A stretch of DNA of 36,167 nucleotides, taken from contig JAHWGJ010000019.1 of the NCBI GenBank assembly GCA_020054475.1, forward strand, positions 1 through 36,167, in the 5' to 3' direction. The DNA comes from Thermoplasmata archaeon. Its GTDB lineage: Archaea; Thermoplasmatota; E2; DHVEG-1. Position numbers and translations under genes: made by a program. Below are positions 1-8,098 of the stretch, piece after piece (the stretch's first letter is position 1; every line of letters begins with the position of its first letter). The notes under the pieces were generated by a model. That model ran no database searches and had not been told where the DNA came from. It worked only from the letters and a program-made list of their open reading frames with translations.

Positions 1-91
1 ATTTTCTTGTAGAATGTAATTTAGAATCTCTCATTCTCTTACGCAATTCACTTATTCTTTTTTCTACGTGTCTTGTATAGACATCAGACAA
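1..91 (-). CDS. 5' end of an unrecognised gene running off the left edge
   Basis: The minus strand is open from a TTG at 91 to the window edge, giving 30 residues that start MSDVYTRHVEKR and are rich in Arg, Lys and Glu, with the look of an amphipathic helix. A purine-rich stretch GGGAGAGGT sits five bases before the TTG and could be the ribosome-binding site. No in-frame ATG occurs before residue 20. The gene follows the leader-like repeat at 101-148. No family is recognisable from this fragment. The start codon choice is an inference from the Shine-Dalgarno-like spacing. Confidence 0.35.
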   Translation of the reverse strand, partial: MSDVYTRHVEKRISELRKRMRDSKLHSTRK

Positions 92-100
92 GTATAACCT

Positions 101-148
101 CTCCCAAATTTTGCAATACAAGTATATCTAATAAATCTTCTTATTATA
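101..148 (-). repeat. Promoter/leader repeat, copy A
   Basis: This ~48-bp segment recurs at 33358-33406 and 34152-34200. On the minus strand all copies carry AGAAGATTTATTAGATA, then a divergent stretch, then CAAAAT(T/A)TGGGAGA. It lies between the stop of the membrane-protein gene at 151 and the partial gene starting at 91. It ends in a GGGAG Shine-Dalgarno-like run, so it probably acts as promoter plus leader. This is the most divergent of the three copies. Confidence 0.6.
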
Positions 149-150
149 AC

Positions 151-483
151 TTAAAGAATATAGTTAATAAAACCGATTATTAACCCTATAAAAACTAATA
201 AAAAAAATATTGAATTTACTACGGAATTGAGATAACTTACACCATTAACATATCCACCAAATATTCTTTTAGAAACAGTATCATCTTTAAATTCTAAAGG
301 TATAAAAATCCAAACAACACGAATTAAACCTGTAATTACAATTAATATTATTGAAAATAATCCTAAATCAATTTTCTTATCATTGAGAATTACTAATATA
401 ACCATATAAAATAACATTATAAAAAGAGTAATGATTATTGGAAATAGAATACTTATTACTAATCTTGCTTTACTATTCTCCAT
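151..483 (-). CDS. Small membrane protein of unknown function
   Basis: About 110 residues from an ATG at 483 (MENSKARL...), with three to four hydrophobic segments: roughly residues 8-30, 40-58 and 87-108. A polar loop with FKDDTVSKR lies between them. The frame stays open upstream to a TTG at 576, but that start has no ribosome-binding site. The internal ATG is followed directly by a short charged N-terminus and a membrane helix, so I prefer it. The leader repeat copy A begins two bases after the stop. No family was recognised. It belongs to the presumed integrated element left of the integrase. Confidence 0.55.
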   Translation of the reverse strand: MENSKARLVISILFPIIITLFIMLFYMVILVILNDKKIDLGLFSIILIVITGLIRVVWIFIPLEFKDDTVSKRIFGGYVNGVSYLNSVVNSIFFLLVFIGLIIGFINYIL

Positions 484-610
484 ATATTGTAATCTAATCC
501 AACCCTTATAACTTTTGTTTATAAGAGAAAGGAGAACAAATCTGTTTAATGATTGATGTTTAATTATAATTACCAAAATATCTAAATATATTCATATATA
601 TCCCATCTCA

Positions 611-672
611 GAGTGGGGAGGTGTCTCTTCACTACCTTAATTGATGTTTTTTGCATCCCACCCTCTCCACTC
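611..672 (+). ncRNA. Candidate structured small RNA, element i
   Basis: GAGTGGGGAG at 611-620 pairs with CTCTCCACTC at 663-672: ten pairs with one G-U. GTG/CAC extends the stem across a bulged C, and the loop is ~42 nt. A TATA-like TCTAAATATA lies at 581-590, about 25 nt upstream of the stem. It is locally G+C rich in an A+T-rich spacer. Similar arms occur at 10441, 33498 and 33669. Transcription and strand are inferred from the TATA-like box only. Confidence 0.4.
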
Positions 673-883
673 ACTTAATAACTTAATCTAGAATTATAAT
701 GTACATAATACAAAAAAAGATATCTCCCTCGAGAAGATATTCATATGTTCATTTTTCAGGAAATTTTCTCCTTAGAAACCGTTCATTTTCATATGCATCT
801 AAAATATACAAATATATATCTAATTTAACGCCTTTTAAGAATACTATATATATGCCTAATGGTATAATGTCCTGTTGAAAAAG

Positions 884-906
884 ATAATGCCTTCTAGAGG
901 CATTAT
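884..906. other. Palindromic hairpin with ATAATGCC arms
   Basis: ATAATGCC (884-891) and GGCATTAT (899-906) are perfect 8-bp arms around a 7-nt loop. Upstream is TCCTGTTGAAAAAG. A related arrangement, TCCTGTTGGAAA then ATAATGCCTT, occurs on the minus strand at 29342-29374. It could be an operator or an RNA hairpin; no T-run follows on the plus strand, so a terminator is less likely. Confidence 0.4.
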
Positions 907-996
907 AGGTGATCCTCAGGCATTATTATATGGCATCCTATATAAAAATATACACTTATATTATATCATCTATTTATTATATATGAATCTAAGAAT

Positions 997-1416
997 ATGT
1001 CTAGGAAACTAATAGTATTAATCATTGGTATTATTCTAGTATGCGGATATTTCTTATATTTAACATTTCCATTATATATTATAGGTCCTCCATCATCAGT
1101 CTATGATATTAAGAACTTTGATGATGAAGTTCATTTCATTAATGTAGTTGTTTTTGATGAAAACAGAAATCCAATCTATCAAGATATGGATAATTTAGAA
1201 CCAAATGAGAATTTAGAATTGGAAAGAGAAGTAAACTTTATACCACCAATTCCAAGTAATTTATTCACATGGGTTGATGGACCATATACATTCTATTTTA
1301 CTATAGACGATAGCATAACAGAAAACATAACAATAGATCCATGGCCATATGAAACAATATGTGTATGGCTATATTTTAATGAAGAACCTATTGATATATT
1401 GATAAGTACAGTTTAA
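997..1416 (+). CDS. Membrane-anchored or exported small protein, unknown
   Basis: 139 residues. A basic start (MSRK) is followed by one hydrophobic helix at about residues 4-30, then a polar, Asp/Glu/Asn-rich, probably all-beta extracellular domain ending WLYFNEEPIDILISTV. The helix could be an uncleaved anchor, because no clear cleavage site follows. The domain has no Cys and no motif I recognise. It converges with the gene at 1550, and the hairpin at 1521-1541 separates them. A+T-rich TATA-like sequence about 20 nt upstream and no good Shine-Dalgarno suggest a near-leaderless transcript. Function unknown. Confidence 0.65.
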   Translation: MSRKLIVLIIGIILVCGYFLYLTFPLYIIGPPSSVYDIKNFDDEVHFINVVVFDENRNPIYQDMDNLEPNENLELEREVNFIPPIPSNLFTWVDGPYTFYFTIDDSITENITIDPWPYETICVWLYFNEEPIDILISTV

Positions 1417-1520
1417 TCAATCTAGAAAATAGAAGTACCCATAACTTTATCATATATCTTCTTTTTGTCTTTTAATAAAATATGTAAAATCAGTTTTTTT
1501 ATATAAAAAATAGAAAAGGA

Positions 1521-1541
1521 GAAGAATATTATTTATTCTTC
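1521..1541 (-). terminator. Hairpin terminator between convergent genes
   Basis: GAAGAAT (1521-1527) and ATTCTTC (1535-1541) form a perfect 7-bp stem with a 7-nt loop. On the minus strand a pyrimidine-rich tail with TTTTCTATTTTTT follows, fitting termination of the 1550-2188 gene. On the plus strand T-rich sequence precedes it, so termination of the 997 gene may use those earlier T-runs. Confidence 0.5.
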
Positions 1542-1549
1542 AAGAGTAA

Positions 1550-2188
1550 TTACTGTGGATAAAATCTTAGTTGTATATGCTTATCCATTCCGTTTATTAA
1601 CCAGAAATATCCAGTCTCATCAAACAAGTCAGGTGGAACATTCCAAAGATAATAAGCTACATCTGCTAGGTCATAGAAATCAAATTCTATCAAAAAGATA
1701 TCTGTAATTTCTTGCCAATTTGGTGCTTTACTTTTACCCGTGATTTTGATATCATCAAGATAATACACCCAATTACCAGATTCGTCTTCCACCCAGCCAT
1801 CTACAAAACTTAGGTCTGCACCGTTACCCGGTTTACCAAGTGATACCAGATATACTCTAAATGATTTTGTTTCGCCAGATGGAACTTGTAATGTACATTC
1901 TCCATCAAATCCGTTTCCATCTAAAACAGCAAATTCGTCACCTTGAGTGTAAGTTATCTTCACATCATCTGTATCTATTGATTCATCATCAAAAGGAACA
2001 AATATTGTATGTCTATCTGGATTATCATATCCACCATTACCAATATTTTTTCTTGCAATTATGTTTAGATTATAATGTGGTCCACTTGGTGGAACATCTC
2101 CTTTGTCTGGTTTACCTGCTTCTACAGATATAAACCCTACTAACAATAGTACTGCGACTATTGCTAACGCAAATATTTTCTTTTTCAT
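1550..2188 (-). CDS. Secreted protein of unknown function
   Basis: 212 residues with a classical signal peptide: MKKK, a hydrophobic core at residues 5-22, and a likely cleavage near VEAG. The mature part opens with a charged linker, then GPHYNLNIIARK. That phrase resembles exported proteins I recall from methanogens and related archaea, but I cannot name the family. The rest is Asp-rich and predicted beta-strand, with only one Cys, ending HIQLRFYPQ. It lies downstream of the integrase on the same strand, inside the presumed integrated element. Two ACAATTGT palindromes at 2215 and 2282 lie just upstream and may be operator sites. Confidence 0.7.
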   Translation of the reverse strand: MKKKIFALAIVAVLLLVGFISVEAGKPDKGDVPPSGPHYNLNIIARKNIGNGGYDNPDRHTIFVPFDDESIDTDDVKITYTQGDEFAVLDGNGFDGECTLQVPSGETKSFRVYLVSLGKPGNGADLSFVDGWVEDESGNWVYYLDDIKITGKSKAPNWQEITDIFLIEFDFYDLADVAYYLWNVPPDLFDETGYFWLINGMDKHIQLRFYPQ

Positions 2189-2214
2189 AATTTTCTTCCA
2201 TCTTCTATATTATT

Positions 2215-2289
2215 ACAATTGTCCGTTGTTATTATTTAAATTTATTTTGATAAACTATCTTTATGATAATTTAATCATTTAACAATTGT
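2215..2289. promoter_or_regulatory. Pair of ACAATTGT palindromes upstream of the secreted-protein gene
   Basis: Perfect 8-bp palindromes ACAATTGT occur at 2215-2222 and 2282-2289, 67 bp apart centre to centre. The nearer one is 27 bp upstream of the start of the 1550-2188 gene. Such spacing could suit a dimeric regulator with looping. This is a pattern observation, with no known regulator. Confidence 0.3.
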
Positions 2290-2296
2290 ATATTTT

Positions 2297-2322
2297 CCTC
2301 CCCATTTTATTACTGGGGGGAG
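2297..2322 (-). terminator. G+C-rich hairpin downstream of the integrase
   Basis: CTCCCC (2298-2303) pairs with GGGGAG (2317-2322) around a loop that is A+T rich apart from its last two Gs. This is the strongest G+C stem in the 258-bp spacer between the integrase stop (2447) and the next minus-strand gene. The minus strand after it reads GAAAATATAC without a good T-run, so it may be an RNA-stability hairpin rather than a terminator. Confidence 0.4.
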
Positions 2323-2446
2323 TTTCTTATATCTTAACTCATTTATCAACATCGTATTTATATCTATTTTTTTTTAAAATTTTAATAAAATAATAAGAAT
2401 ATAATAAAAATATAAATTTACAAAAATAAACAATAACAACAATTTA

Positions 2447-3322
2447 TCAATTCATTATTTTATCATATATTCTCTTCAAATCCTCTTCAGATTGAGCATT
2501 ATAATGCATTAAATCCACATCTCCTTTCATGCTATGGCCCATGAGTATCTTTTTGATGGATGTTGGACCTCCTCTTCTATCCCATTCTTGAGAGAAGAAC
2601 TTTCTTAAATCTTTAACTTGAATAGGTGCATCTCTAAACAATCTTGTAATATGGCTCTGTGAGAATAGACTCTTTAGATTCTTATCACTATTGAAGTAAG
2701 TATAGTATTCAAATATTGCTTGTTGTGTCTGTTTATTAAAGAATGATATTCTACTCATCTTAGTCTTTGTAGATTGTCCATTCTTTGGATTATGATTGAT
2801 ATGTAATACACTATTGTTTATGTCTATATCCTCTGTGGTTAATTGGTATAGTTCTTCTGCTCTAATACCAGATGAGATTCCTAATAATATGAGAGATTTA
2901 ATCTGTAGATGATATGGATTATCTTTGAAATAGGATTGAGTATTCTTTATATTCTCAAGTGTTACTCTTTTTGGTAGGTAGATAGGTTCAGATGGTGGCT
3001 TGATATCTTTTGCCCATTCAATGTTTAGGTAAGTAAGAAACTTCCTTTTTTGATATGTAATCTTTCTAAAAGATGTAGTTGTTTGTTTATCTCTTATTTT
3101 ATTCAAATATTGTAATGTCTTTTTCTTATCAATTCTCCAATTGACATAGTCCATATAATCAGTTAGATATTGTCTAATAGTAACTATCCATCTATCACAT
3201 AATCCTTCTATCTTTCTGAACTCAATAAATTCTTGGAGAATATCATGTTTAACAGGAGTAGAACATCTATCAATTCTTGCTTCGGGAGCTATAGACTTGA
3301 GTTCAAATCCCAGCAGGCCCAT
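2447..3322 (-). CDS. int: Tyrosine recombinase / integrase, tRNA-overlapping type
   Basis: 291 residues from ATG 3322. Its first codons (MGLLGFELKS) are the reverse complement of a tRNA 3' end, the signature of archaeal integrases whose att site lies within the gene start. The N-terminal SAM-like DNA-binding part covers about residues 25-105. The catalytic domain shows Arg I in SGIRAEEL (R154), a Lys in NPKNGQSTK (~K180/K186), KDLRKF with R240 (the usual His of HxxR is Lys), LMGHS with H263 and nucleophile Y274 in MHYN. The full catalytic set suggests an active enzyme. The frame continues upstream to 3427, but that part overlaps the protease gene and is unnecessary. Confidence 0.88.
   Translation of the reverse strand: MGLLGFELKSIAPEARIDRCSTPVKHDILQEFIEFRKIEGLCDRWIVTIRQYLTDYMDYVNWRIDKKKTLQYLNKIRDKQTTTSFRKITYQKRKFLTYLNIEWAKDIKPPSEPIYLPKRVTLENIKNTQSYFKDNPYHLQIKSLILLGISSGIRAEELYQLTTEDIDINNSVLHINHNPKNGQSTKTKMSRISFFNKQTQQAIFEYYTYFNSDKNLKSLFSQSHITRLFRDAPIQVKDLRKFFSQEWDRRGGPTSIKKILMGHSMKGDVDLMHYNAQSEEDLKRIYDKIMN
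3302..3321 (+). other. att core: tRNA 3'-end sequence at the integrase start
   Basis: TTCAAATCCCAGCAGGCCCA on the plus strand is the T-loop, 3' T-stem strand, acceptor strand and discriminator of a tRNA. The matching 5' T-stem strand (TTGAG) pairs poorly with CCCAG, and no GGGCCTG acceptor partner exists about 70 nt upstream. So only the 3' fragment is here. This is expected for the attachment site at the integrase end of an integrated element. Host DNA should then lie to the right, and the element with the complete tRNA to the left, outside the window. Confidence 0.7.
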
Positions 3323-3341
3323 TTTAAAATAATTACTCAAT

Positions 3342-4940
3342 TTAGAAATAAGATTGGAAGTTATAAAAATCAATATTTTCCCAATCATTAAAATCGTTTT
3401 TACCCCTAGATCCATCAGAATAATCAACTAAATCATGTAAAAATCCATACATATAACCATAATTCATAATGCTCTTGTATGGTCTAAATTTCCACCAAAG
3501 AGGCTGCCAAGGAAAATATGCATCTCTTGAATGCCCACCTAAAAATACTAAACCAAGACTATGGCCAAGTTCATGCATATAAGCTGATGCATATACAACG
3601 TCTCTATTTCCACAAACCGGACTTAGGACTTTTTTTTCCAAGCCTACTCTTGAAATTTGAAATGCATCACTTCTAAAACAATAACCAGAAGCCCCCTCTG
3701 CATTGTATATCACAACTCCATAATGAAATACGCCTCTTCTCCAATTATTTTCATTATCATGTAAAAAATATGTTCTATATAATAAATCAACTTCTTCCCA
3801 TGTAGATTTTTCACCAACATCATCAAATGGAACACTCTCCGAACCGGTTTCTCCAGCCCAAGATCCATCATCTAGATGAAAAATAATATTTTGCCTATTA
3901 AAGGCATTTCTAATTAAATGTTTTGATCCATCTGGTAAAACACTTTCTTTCTCAAAAATTGATCCAGCATTCATCTGATCAATCTCAACGAATATGTCTC
4001 TTCTAAATGGATCTGATCCCCATTGAGAAGTGAGATATTCTTCAAGATTATTTAAAGCATCATTATCTGTATCAATATCTTGATGATCATCCCATTTAAA
4101 TGGATCATAAAACCAGGTATGATATATAACATATTGATCAATTAATTCATCATACTCCCAATCAAATTGATGCCCCCATTTATTTTCCCATTCAATAGGA
4201 ATATTATCATTATCATCATCTCTTCCTCTATCATCAACAGTTGGATCTGTGTTAAACATTTCAGTTTCAGTCCAATAAGGTATTTCATCACCATCATAAT
4301 CATTTTGCTTTATATCGAAATAGATTTCACAGTCATTATCATCCTCATAAATACTATTATCATCACATCCATTACCTCTGCCATAACCGCTCAGGTCAAT
4401 AGACCAAGAGTGCGGTAAATAAATCATATCATCTCCAAACCAATGACCAGTTTTTATACTATAAATGATACTCAAATCCTTTCTATCAGGATTTTCATTA
4501 TCATTCAATGCAATATCACAAAGAGTATCTCTACCTATATTCCAATCCCATAATTGAATTATAATTTCAACGAATTCTTGATCATCGGGTACATCGAGAG
4601 TGCATGACCAATTTAAATTTGATAAATATTTTTGATTTTTCCATATTGGGCTCCTAAATTCTTCTCCATTAATGAATATTCTTGCATAAAAATCTGGATC
4701 AGTTTTTTTATCAATTATGTCAAAAGCCCTAATTTCATTTATCTCAACTGTTACTTCAAGATTTATCAATGGATCTATATCTTCATTGTTTTTATATGAA
4801 CTTAATAATTTTCTTGGATAAAAGGTTGTATCATTTTCAATCAAATTATCAGATTCAGCAAATACATTGTTAATTATTGAATAATTCGTTATAATTATCA
4901 TAAAGATTATTATAAAATTTATAAATAATTTATTTTTCAT
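3342..4940 (-). CDS. Secreted metzincin-like zinc protease with Ca-binding repeats
   Basis: 532 residues from ATG 4940, which has GGGGG eight bases upstream; an ATG five codons earlier lacks a site. A signal peptide covers the first ~30 residues. Then come a beta-rich domain and Asp-rich thrombospondin-type-3/EF-like repeats around DYDGDEIPYWTE, DDDNDNIPIEWE and DTDNDALNNLEEY. The catalytic domain follows: HELGHSLGLVFLGGH gives the HExxHxxGxx(x)GxH zinc site, and SIMNY about 30 residues later is the Met-turn of metzincins. The C-terminus NDWENIDF looks complete although it ends only 20 bp from the att core. Probably an extracellular peptidase. Confidence 0.8.
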   Translation of the reverse strand: MKNKLFINFIIIFMIIITNYSIINNVFAESDNLIENDTTFYPRKLLSSYKNNEDIDPLINLEVTVEINEIRAFDIIDKKTDPDFYARIFINGEEFRSPIWKNQKYLSNLNWSCTLDVPDDQEFVEIIIQLWDWNIGRDTLCDIALNDNENPDRKDLSIIYSIKTGHWFGDDMIYLPHSWSIDLSGYGRGNGCDDNSIYEDDNDCEIYFDIKQNDYDGDEIPYWTETEMFNTDPTVDDRGRDDDNDNIPIEWENKWGHQFDWEYDELIDQYVIYHTWFYDPFKWDDHQDIDTDNDALNNLEEYLTSQWGSDPFRRDIFVEIDQMNAGSIFEKESVLPDGSKHLIRNAFNRQNIIFHLDDGSWAGETGSESVPFDDVGEKSTWEEVDLLYRTYFLHDNENNWRRGVFHYGVVIYNAEGASGYCFRSDAFQISRVGLEKKVLSPVCGNRDVVYASAYMHELGHSLGLVFLGGHSRDAYFPWQPLWWKFRPYKSIMNYGYMYGFLHDLVDYSDGSRGKNDFNDWENIDFYNFQSYF

Positions 4941-5221
4941 TTTAATTGCCCCCATTTTACGTTATCTGAATAAATATTTATTTGCAACAATGGTTATAAT
5001 CATATTATTTGATGTTACTATATATATTTTATGATAATATAAAAAATTATTTATCAATTTTGTATGTTAATTTAAAATAAAAATAATAATAGTAAATTAA
5101 TTTAGTAGAACACTAAAACATAAAAAAAAGGGAAAAATTATATAATTAATGCTAAATTGATATGAAAAATATTATCTAATAGAAAATTTTATTAATAATT
5201 CTTTTTTGATTGGATTCTAAT

Positions 5222-5851
5222 ATGAAAATTAATGAAATTTTTTATTCCATTCAAGGTGAAGGAAATTGGACAGGATTTCCAAATATTTTCATACGAACAA
5301 CTGGATGTAATCTTCGATGTTCATATTGTGACACTAAATATGCTTATTACAAATTCAAAGAAATCAAAATATTAAAAATATTAGAGATAGTAAAAAAATA
5401 TAATTGTAATAAAATCTGTATTACTGGAGGTGAACCTTTATTACAAAAGGATATAAAAGAATTAGTTAGTATTTTAACAAAATATGATTATAAAATTTCT
5501 ATTGAAACAAATGGAAGTTTAGAGATTAAATCTTTCGCAGGGAAAAAATCAGTTATGATCTCTCTTGATATTAAATGTCCTTCATCAAATATGAATAAGA
5601 AAATGCTACATCAAAATCTTTTATATCTAAAAAATAAGGATCAATTAAAGTTTATTATTAAAGATAAGAAAGATTATATATTTGCAAAAAAAATTATTAA
5701 AAAAAATATAATTAATTGTTCAACTTATTTCCAACCCGTTTCAGGAATAGATCCAAAGAAACTAGCAAATTGGATTTTAAAGGATAATTTAAATGTAAAA
5801 TTAGGATTGCAAATCCAAAAAATATTATGGATGGATAGGATAGGATTATAA
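5222..5851 (+). CDS. queE: 7-carboxy-7-deazaguanine synthase (radical SAM)
   Basis: About 209 residues from ATG 5222; an upstream TTG at 5210 in frame is less likely. The N-terminus KINEIFYSIQGEG and the cluster motif GCNLRCSYCDT (C29, C33, C36; CX3CX2C) are typical of QueE, as are ITGGEPLLQ and IETNGS. The C-terminal LQIQKILWMDRIG matches the family's PQxHKxxWG ending with variation. The enzyme rearranges 6-carboxytetrahydropterin to 7-carboxy-7-deazaguanine, a precursor of archaeosine in archaeal tRNA. It stands alone between the protease and the proteasome operon, with no QueC or QueD in the window. Confidence 0.88.
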   Translation: MKINEIFYSIQGEGNWTGFPNIFIRTTGCNLRCSYCDTKYAYYKFKEIKILKILEIVKKYNCNKICITGGEPLLQKDIKELVSILTKYDYKISIETNGSLEIKSFAGKKSVMISLDIKCPSSNMNKKMLHQNLLYLKNKDQLKFIIKDKKDYIFAKKIIKKNIINCSTYFQPVSGIDPKKLANWILKDNLNVKLGLQIQKILWMDRIGL

Positions 5852-5975
5852 TATTTTTAAAATTATTAAAACCATTTTTTATCAACACAAACTATTTAGA
5901 GGTAAATTGTATTGTGAGTTCGAAAAATACACATAATATAATATTTATTATAAAAGAAATAGAGGTGAAAAAGTT

Positions 5976-6698
5976 ATGCAACCAGCAAATATGGCATATG
6001 ATAGAGCTATTACTGTTTTTTCTCCAGATGGGAGATTATTTCAGGTTGAGTATGCTCGAGAAGCAGTAAAACGTGGAACCACAACTGTAGGTTTGAAATA
6101 TAAAGATGGAGTTGTATTAATCGTTGATAAACGAATTACATCACATCTTATTGAACCTGGATCAATTGAAAAAATATTCGCAATTGATAAACATATTGGT
6201 TGTGCAACTTCTGGACTTGTAGCAGATGCAAGAGCATTAATTGATAGAGCTCGAGTTGATGCACAAATAAATGAAATCACATATAATGAACGAATTCAAG
6301 TAAAAACACTTGTAAAAAATATATGTGATTTTAAACAAACTTATACTCAGTATGGCGGTGTTAGACCTTTTGGAACTGCATTATTAGTTGCGGGTCATGA
6401 TAACACTGGAGCTCGTTTATTTGCAACAGATCCATCTGGAGCTTTAATGGAATATAAAGCTAGTAGTGAAGGAGCTGGAAGAAATGGGGCAATGAGTTAT
6501 TTTGAAGAAAAGTATAAGCTTGGCATCTCAATGGAAGAAGCAGTGGATATGGGAATTAAAGCTCTTCATAAGGGCACTGAAGGAAAATTAAATCCAACTG
6601 CTACAGAAATTGGAATTGTAGGAAAAGATGTTGATTTTTATATCCTTCCAGAAAATGAAACAAAAGAGTTTGTAAAGAAGGCAATTGGAGGAAATTAG
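5976..6698 (+). CDS. psmA: Proteasome alpha subunit
   Basis: 240 residues, normal for archaeal alpha subunits. It shows the N-terminal signature YDRAITVFSPDGRLFQVEYA, then RGTTTVGLKYKDGVV and the conserved GGVRPFGTALLVAG. Alpha subunits form the outer heptameric rings of the 20S core particle; they lack the catalytic N-terminal Thr and gate entry through the N-terminal helix. A GAGGTG ribosome-binding site lies seven bases before the ATG, and A+T-rich promoter sequence is present at about 5935-5955. It is the first gene of the exosome superoperon; the SBDS gene starts two bases after its stop. Confidence 0.97.
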   Translation: MQPANMAYDRAITVFSPDGRLFQVEYAREAVKRGTTTVGLKYKDGVVLIVDKRITSHLIEPGSIEKIFAIDKHIGCATSGLVADARALIDRARVDAQINEITYNERIQVKTLVKNICDFKQTYTQYGGVRPFGTALLVAGHDNTGARLFATDPSGALMEYKASSEGAGRNGAMSYFEEKYKLGISMEEAVDMGIKALHKGTEGKLNPTATEIGIVGKDVDFYILPENETKEFVKKAIGGN

Positions 6699-6700
6699 AT

Positions 6701-7396
6701 TTGGTTAGTCTTGATGACGCTGTTATTGCTCGATTAAAAAAGGGTGAAGAACACTTTGAAATTTTAGTTGATCCCTATTCCGCAGCAGAATTAATTGATG
6801 GAAATGAGATAGATATAATGAAATGTCTCGCTATTGATTCTGTTTTTAAAGATTCGAAAAAGGGAACTCATGCATCGGAAGAATCCTTAAAAAAGAATTT
6901 TAATACTGAAAATATTGAAGAGATAGCTAAACTTATAATTTTAAAGGGAGAAATACAGCTCACTACCGAACAGCGTCATAAAATGAAAGAAAACAAAAAA
7001 AATAGGATTATTGAAAAAATAGTTAAAAATGCCATGGATCCTAAAACAAAAGCTCCTCACCCTCGTCAAAGAATTGAACTTGCAATGGAGGAAGCTAAAG
7101 TAAATATAGATCCATTTAAACCCGTTAGAGATCAAGTAAAAACAATTATAGATTTATTAAAACCTTTGATTCCATTATCATTTGATAAAATTAGAATATC
7201 TGTAAAAATACCTCCAGAATATGTTGGTAAAGCTTATGGGATAGCAAGAAACTATGGTGTTTTAGAGCGAGAGGATTGGCAATCTGATGGATCTTGGCTT
7301 GGTATTGTAAAAATTCCTGCAGGTATGCAAAATGATTTTTATGATAGATTAAATGATATGACGAAAGGCAACGTTTCAACTAAAATTCTTAAATAA
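6701..7396 (+). CDS. Ribosome maturation protein SDO1/SBDS homologue
   Basis: 231 residues starting at TTG 6701, with GGAGG eight to nine bases upstream inside the end of psmA. The N-terminal FYSH domain includes KKGEEHFEILVDPYSA and DSVFKDSKKG. The helical domain has MDPKTKAPHPRQRIELAM, and the C-terminal ferredoxin-like domain follows. The family removes the anti-association factor aIF6/eIF6 from the large ribosomal subunit in eukaryotes and is conserved in archaea. Placement between psmA and rrp4 matches the conserved archaeal exosome superoperon. The TTG start is convincing because no in-frame ATG exists before residue 40. Confidence 0.95.
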   Translation: MVSLDDAVIARLKKGEEHFEILVDPYSAAELIDGNEIDIMKCLAIDSVFKDSKKGTHASEESLKKNFNTENIEEIAKLIILKGEIQLTTEQRHKMKENKKNRIIEKIVKNAMDPKTKAPHPRQRIELAMEEAKVNIDPFKPVRDQVKTIIDLLKPLIPLSFDKIRISVKIPPEYVGKAYGIARNYGVLEREDWQSDGSWLGIVKIPAGMQNDFYDRLNDMTKGNVSTKILK

Positions 7397-7417
7397 TTCT
7401 AATGAGGTAAGCAAAAA

Positions 7418-8098
7418 ATGACTGAAGATAAAAGGAATATTGTTATACCTAGTGAATTTCTTGGTGAAGCAGATAAGATAAAAGCGGGTAGAGGAACTTT
7501 TATTGAGGATGGAAAAATTTATTCAGAAAAATTAGGAATATTGAGTAAAAATTCAAATTATGTTAATATAATTCCCTTAAAAGGAAAATATGATCCTATT
7601 GAAGGAGATTTTATCATTGGTATTATTGAAGAACCTTTATCATCAAGTTGGCTAGTTGACATTAATGCACCTTACCCCGCCCTTTTACATATAAATGAGG
7701 TTCCTTGGGATGTCGAATTTGGTGAAACAGAAAAATATTTAAATCAAGGAGATTCAATAATGGCAAAGATATTAGATGTTAACATTGAAAAAAAATTACA
7801 AATTACTTTAAAGGATCGTAACCTCTATAAAATTAAAGGAGGATATATTACCTATATCGAGCCCTCAAAAGTTCCTAGGTTAATTGGGAAAAAGGGCTCT
7901 ATGATTTCCTTATTAAAAAAATATTCTAATTGCAGAATGTTTATAGGTAAAAATGGTAGGATTTGGATTGATGGTAAAGAGGAAAATATTGCTAAAGTTA
8001 TTCAAGCAATAGACACAATAGAAAATGAATCTATATCTTTTGGATTAACTGATAAAATTGAAAAATTATTAAAAAAAAATTCCCAGGTTGTGCAATAA
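7418..8098 (+). CDS. rrp4: Exosome RNA-binding cap subunit Rrp4
   Basis: 226 residues. The N-terminal domain (VIPSEFLGEADKIKAGRGTF) is followed by an S1 RNA-binding domain at about residues 60-130 and a KH domain with VPRLIGKKGSM at about 150-165. Rrp4 caps the hexameric Rrp41-Rrp42 ring and threads substrate RNA into it. A GAGGT site (GAGGTAAGC) lies upstream of the ATG. Its stop abuts the ATG of rrp41 directly, so translational coupling is likely. Confidence 0.95.
   Translation: MTEDKRNIVIPSEFLGEADKIKAGRGTFIEDGKIYSEKLGILSKNSNYVNIIPLKGKYDPIEGDFIIGIIEEPLSSSWLVDINAPYPALLHINEVPWDVEFGETEKYLNQGDSIMAKILDVNIEKKLQITLKDRNLYKIKGGYITYIEPSKVPRLIGKKGSMISLLKKYSNCRMFIGKNGRIWIDGKEENIAKVIQAIDTIENESISFGLTDKIEKLLKKNSQVVQ

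Larger units (their letters stand above)
577..996. other. Divergent intergenic region with structured elements
   Basis: About 400 bases between divergent genes. It holds the long-loop inverted repeat at 611-672, a small hairpin at 720-740 (ATATCT...AGATAT), and a palindromic hairpin at 884-906 followed by another CAGGCATTAT at 917-926. The last 60 bases before 997 are very A+T rich (TATTATATAT at ~976), fitting a TATA box for the gene at 997. No protein-coding signal was seen. Confidence 0.6.

Noticed and set aside
3241-3321. A complete tRNA gene at the att site
   Set aside because: The 5' acceptor strand, D arm and a paired T-stem are absent; only the 3' part matches a tRNA.
3323-3427. Longer N-terminus for the integrase
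   Set aside because: The added residues are hydrophobic noise, overlap the 3' end of the protease gene, and the family start is the antisense tRNA ATG at 3322.
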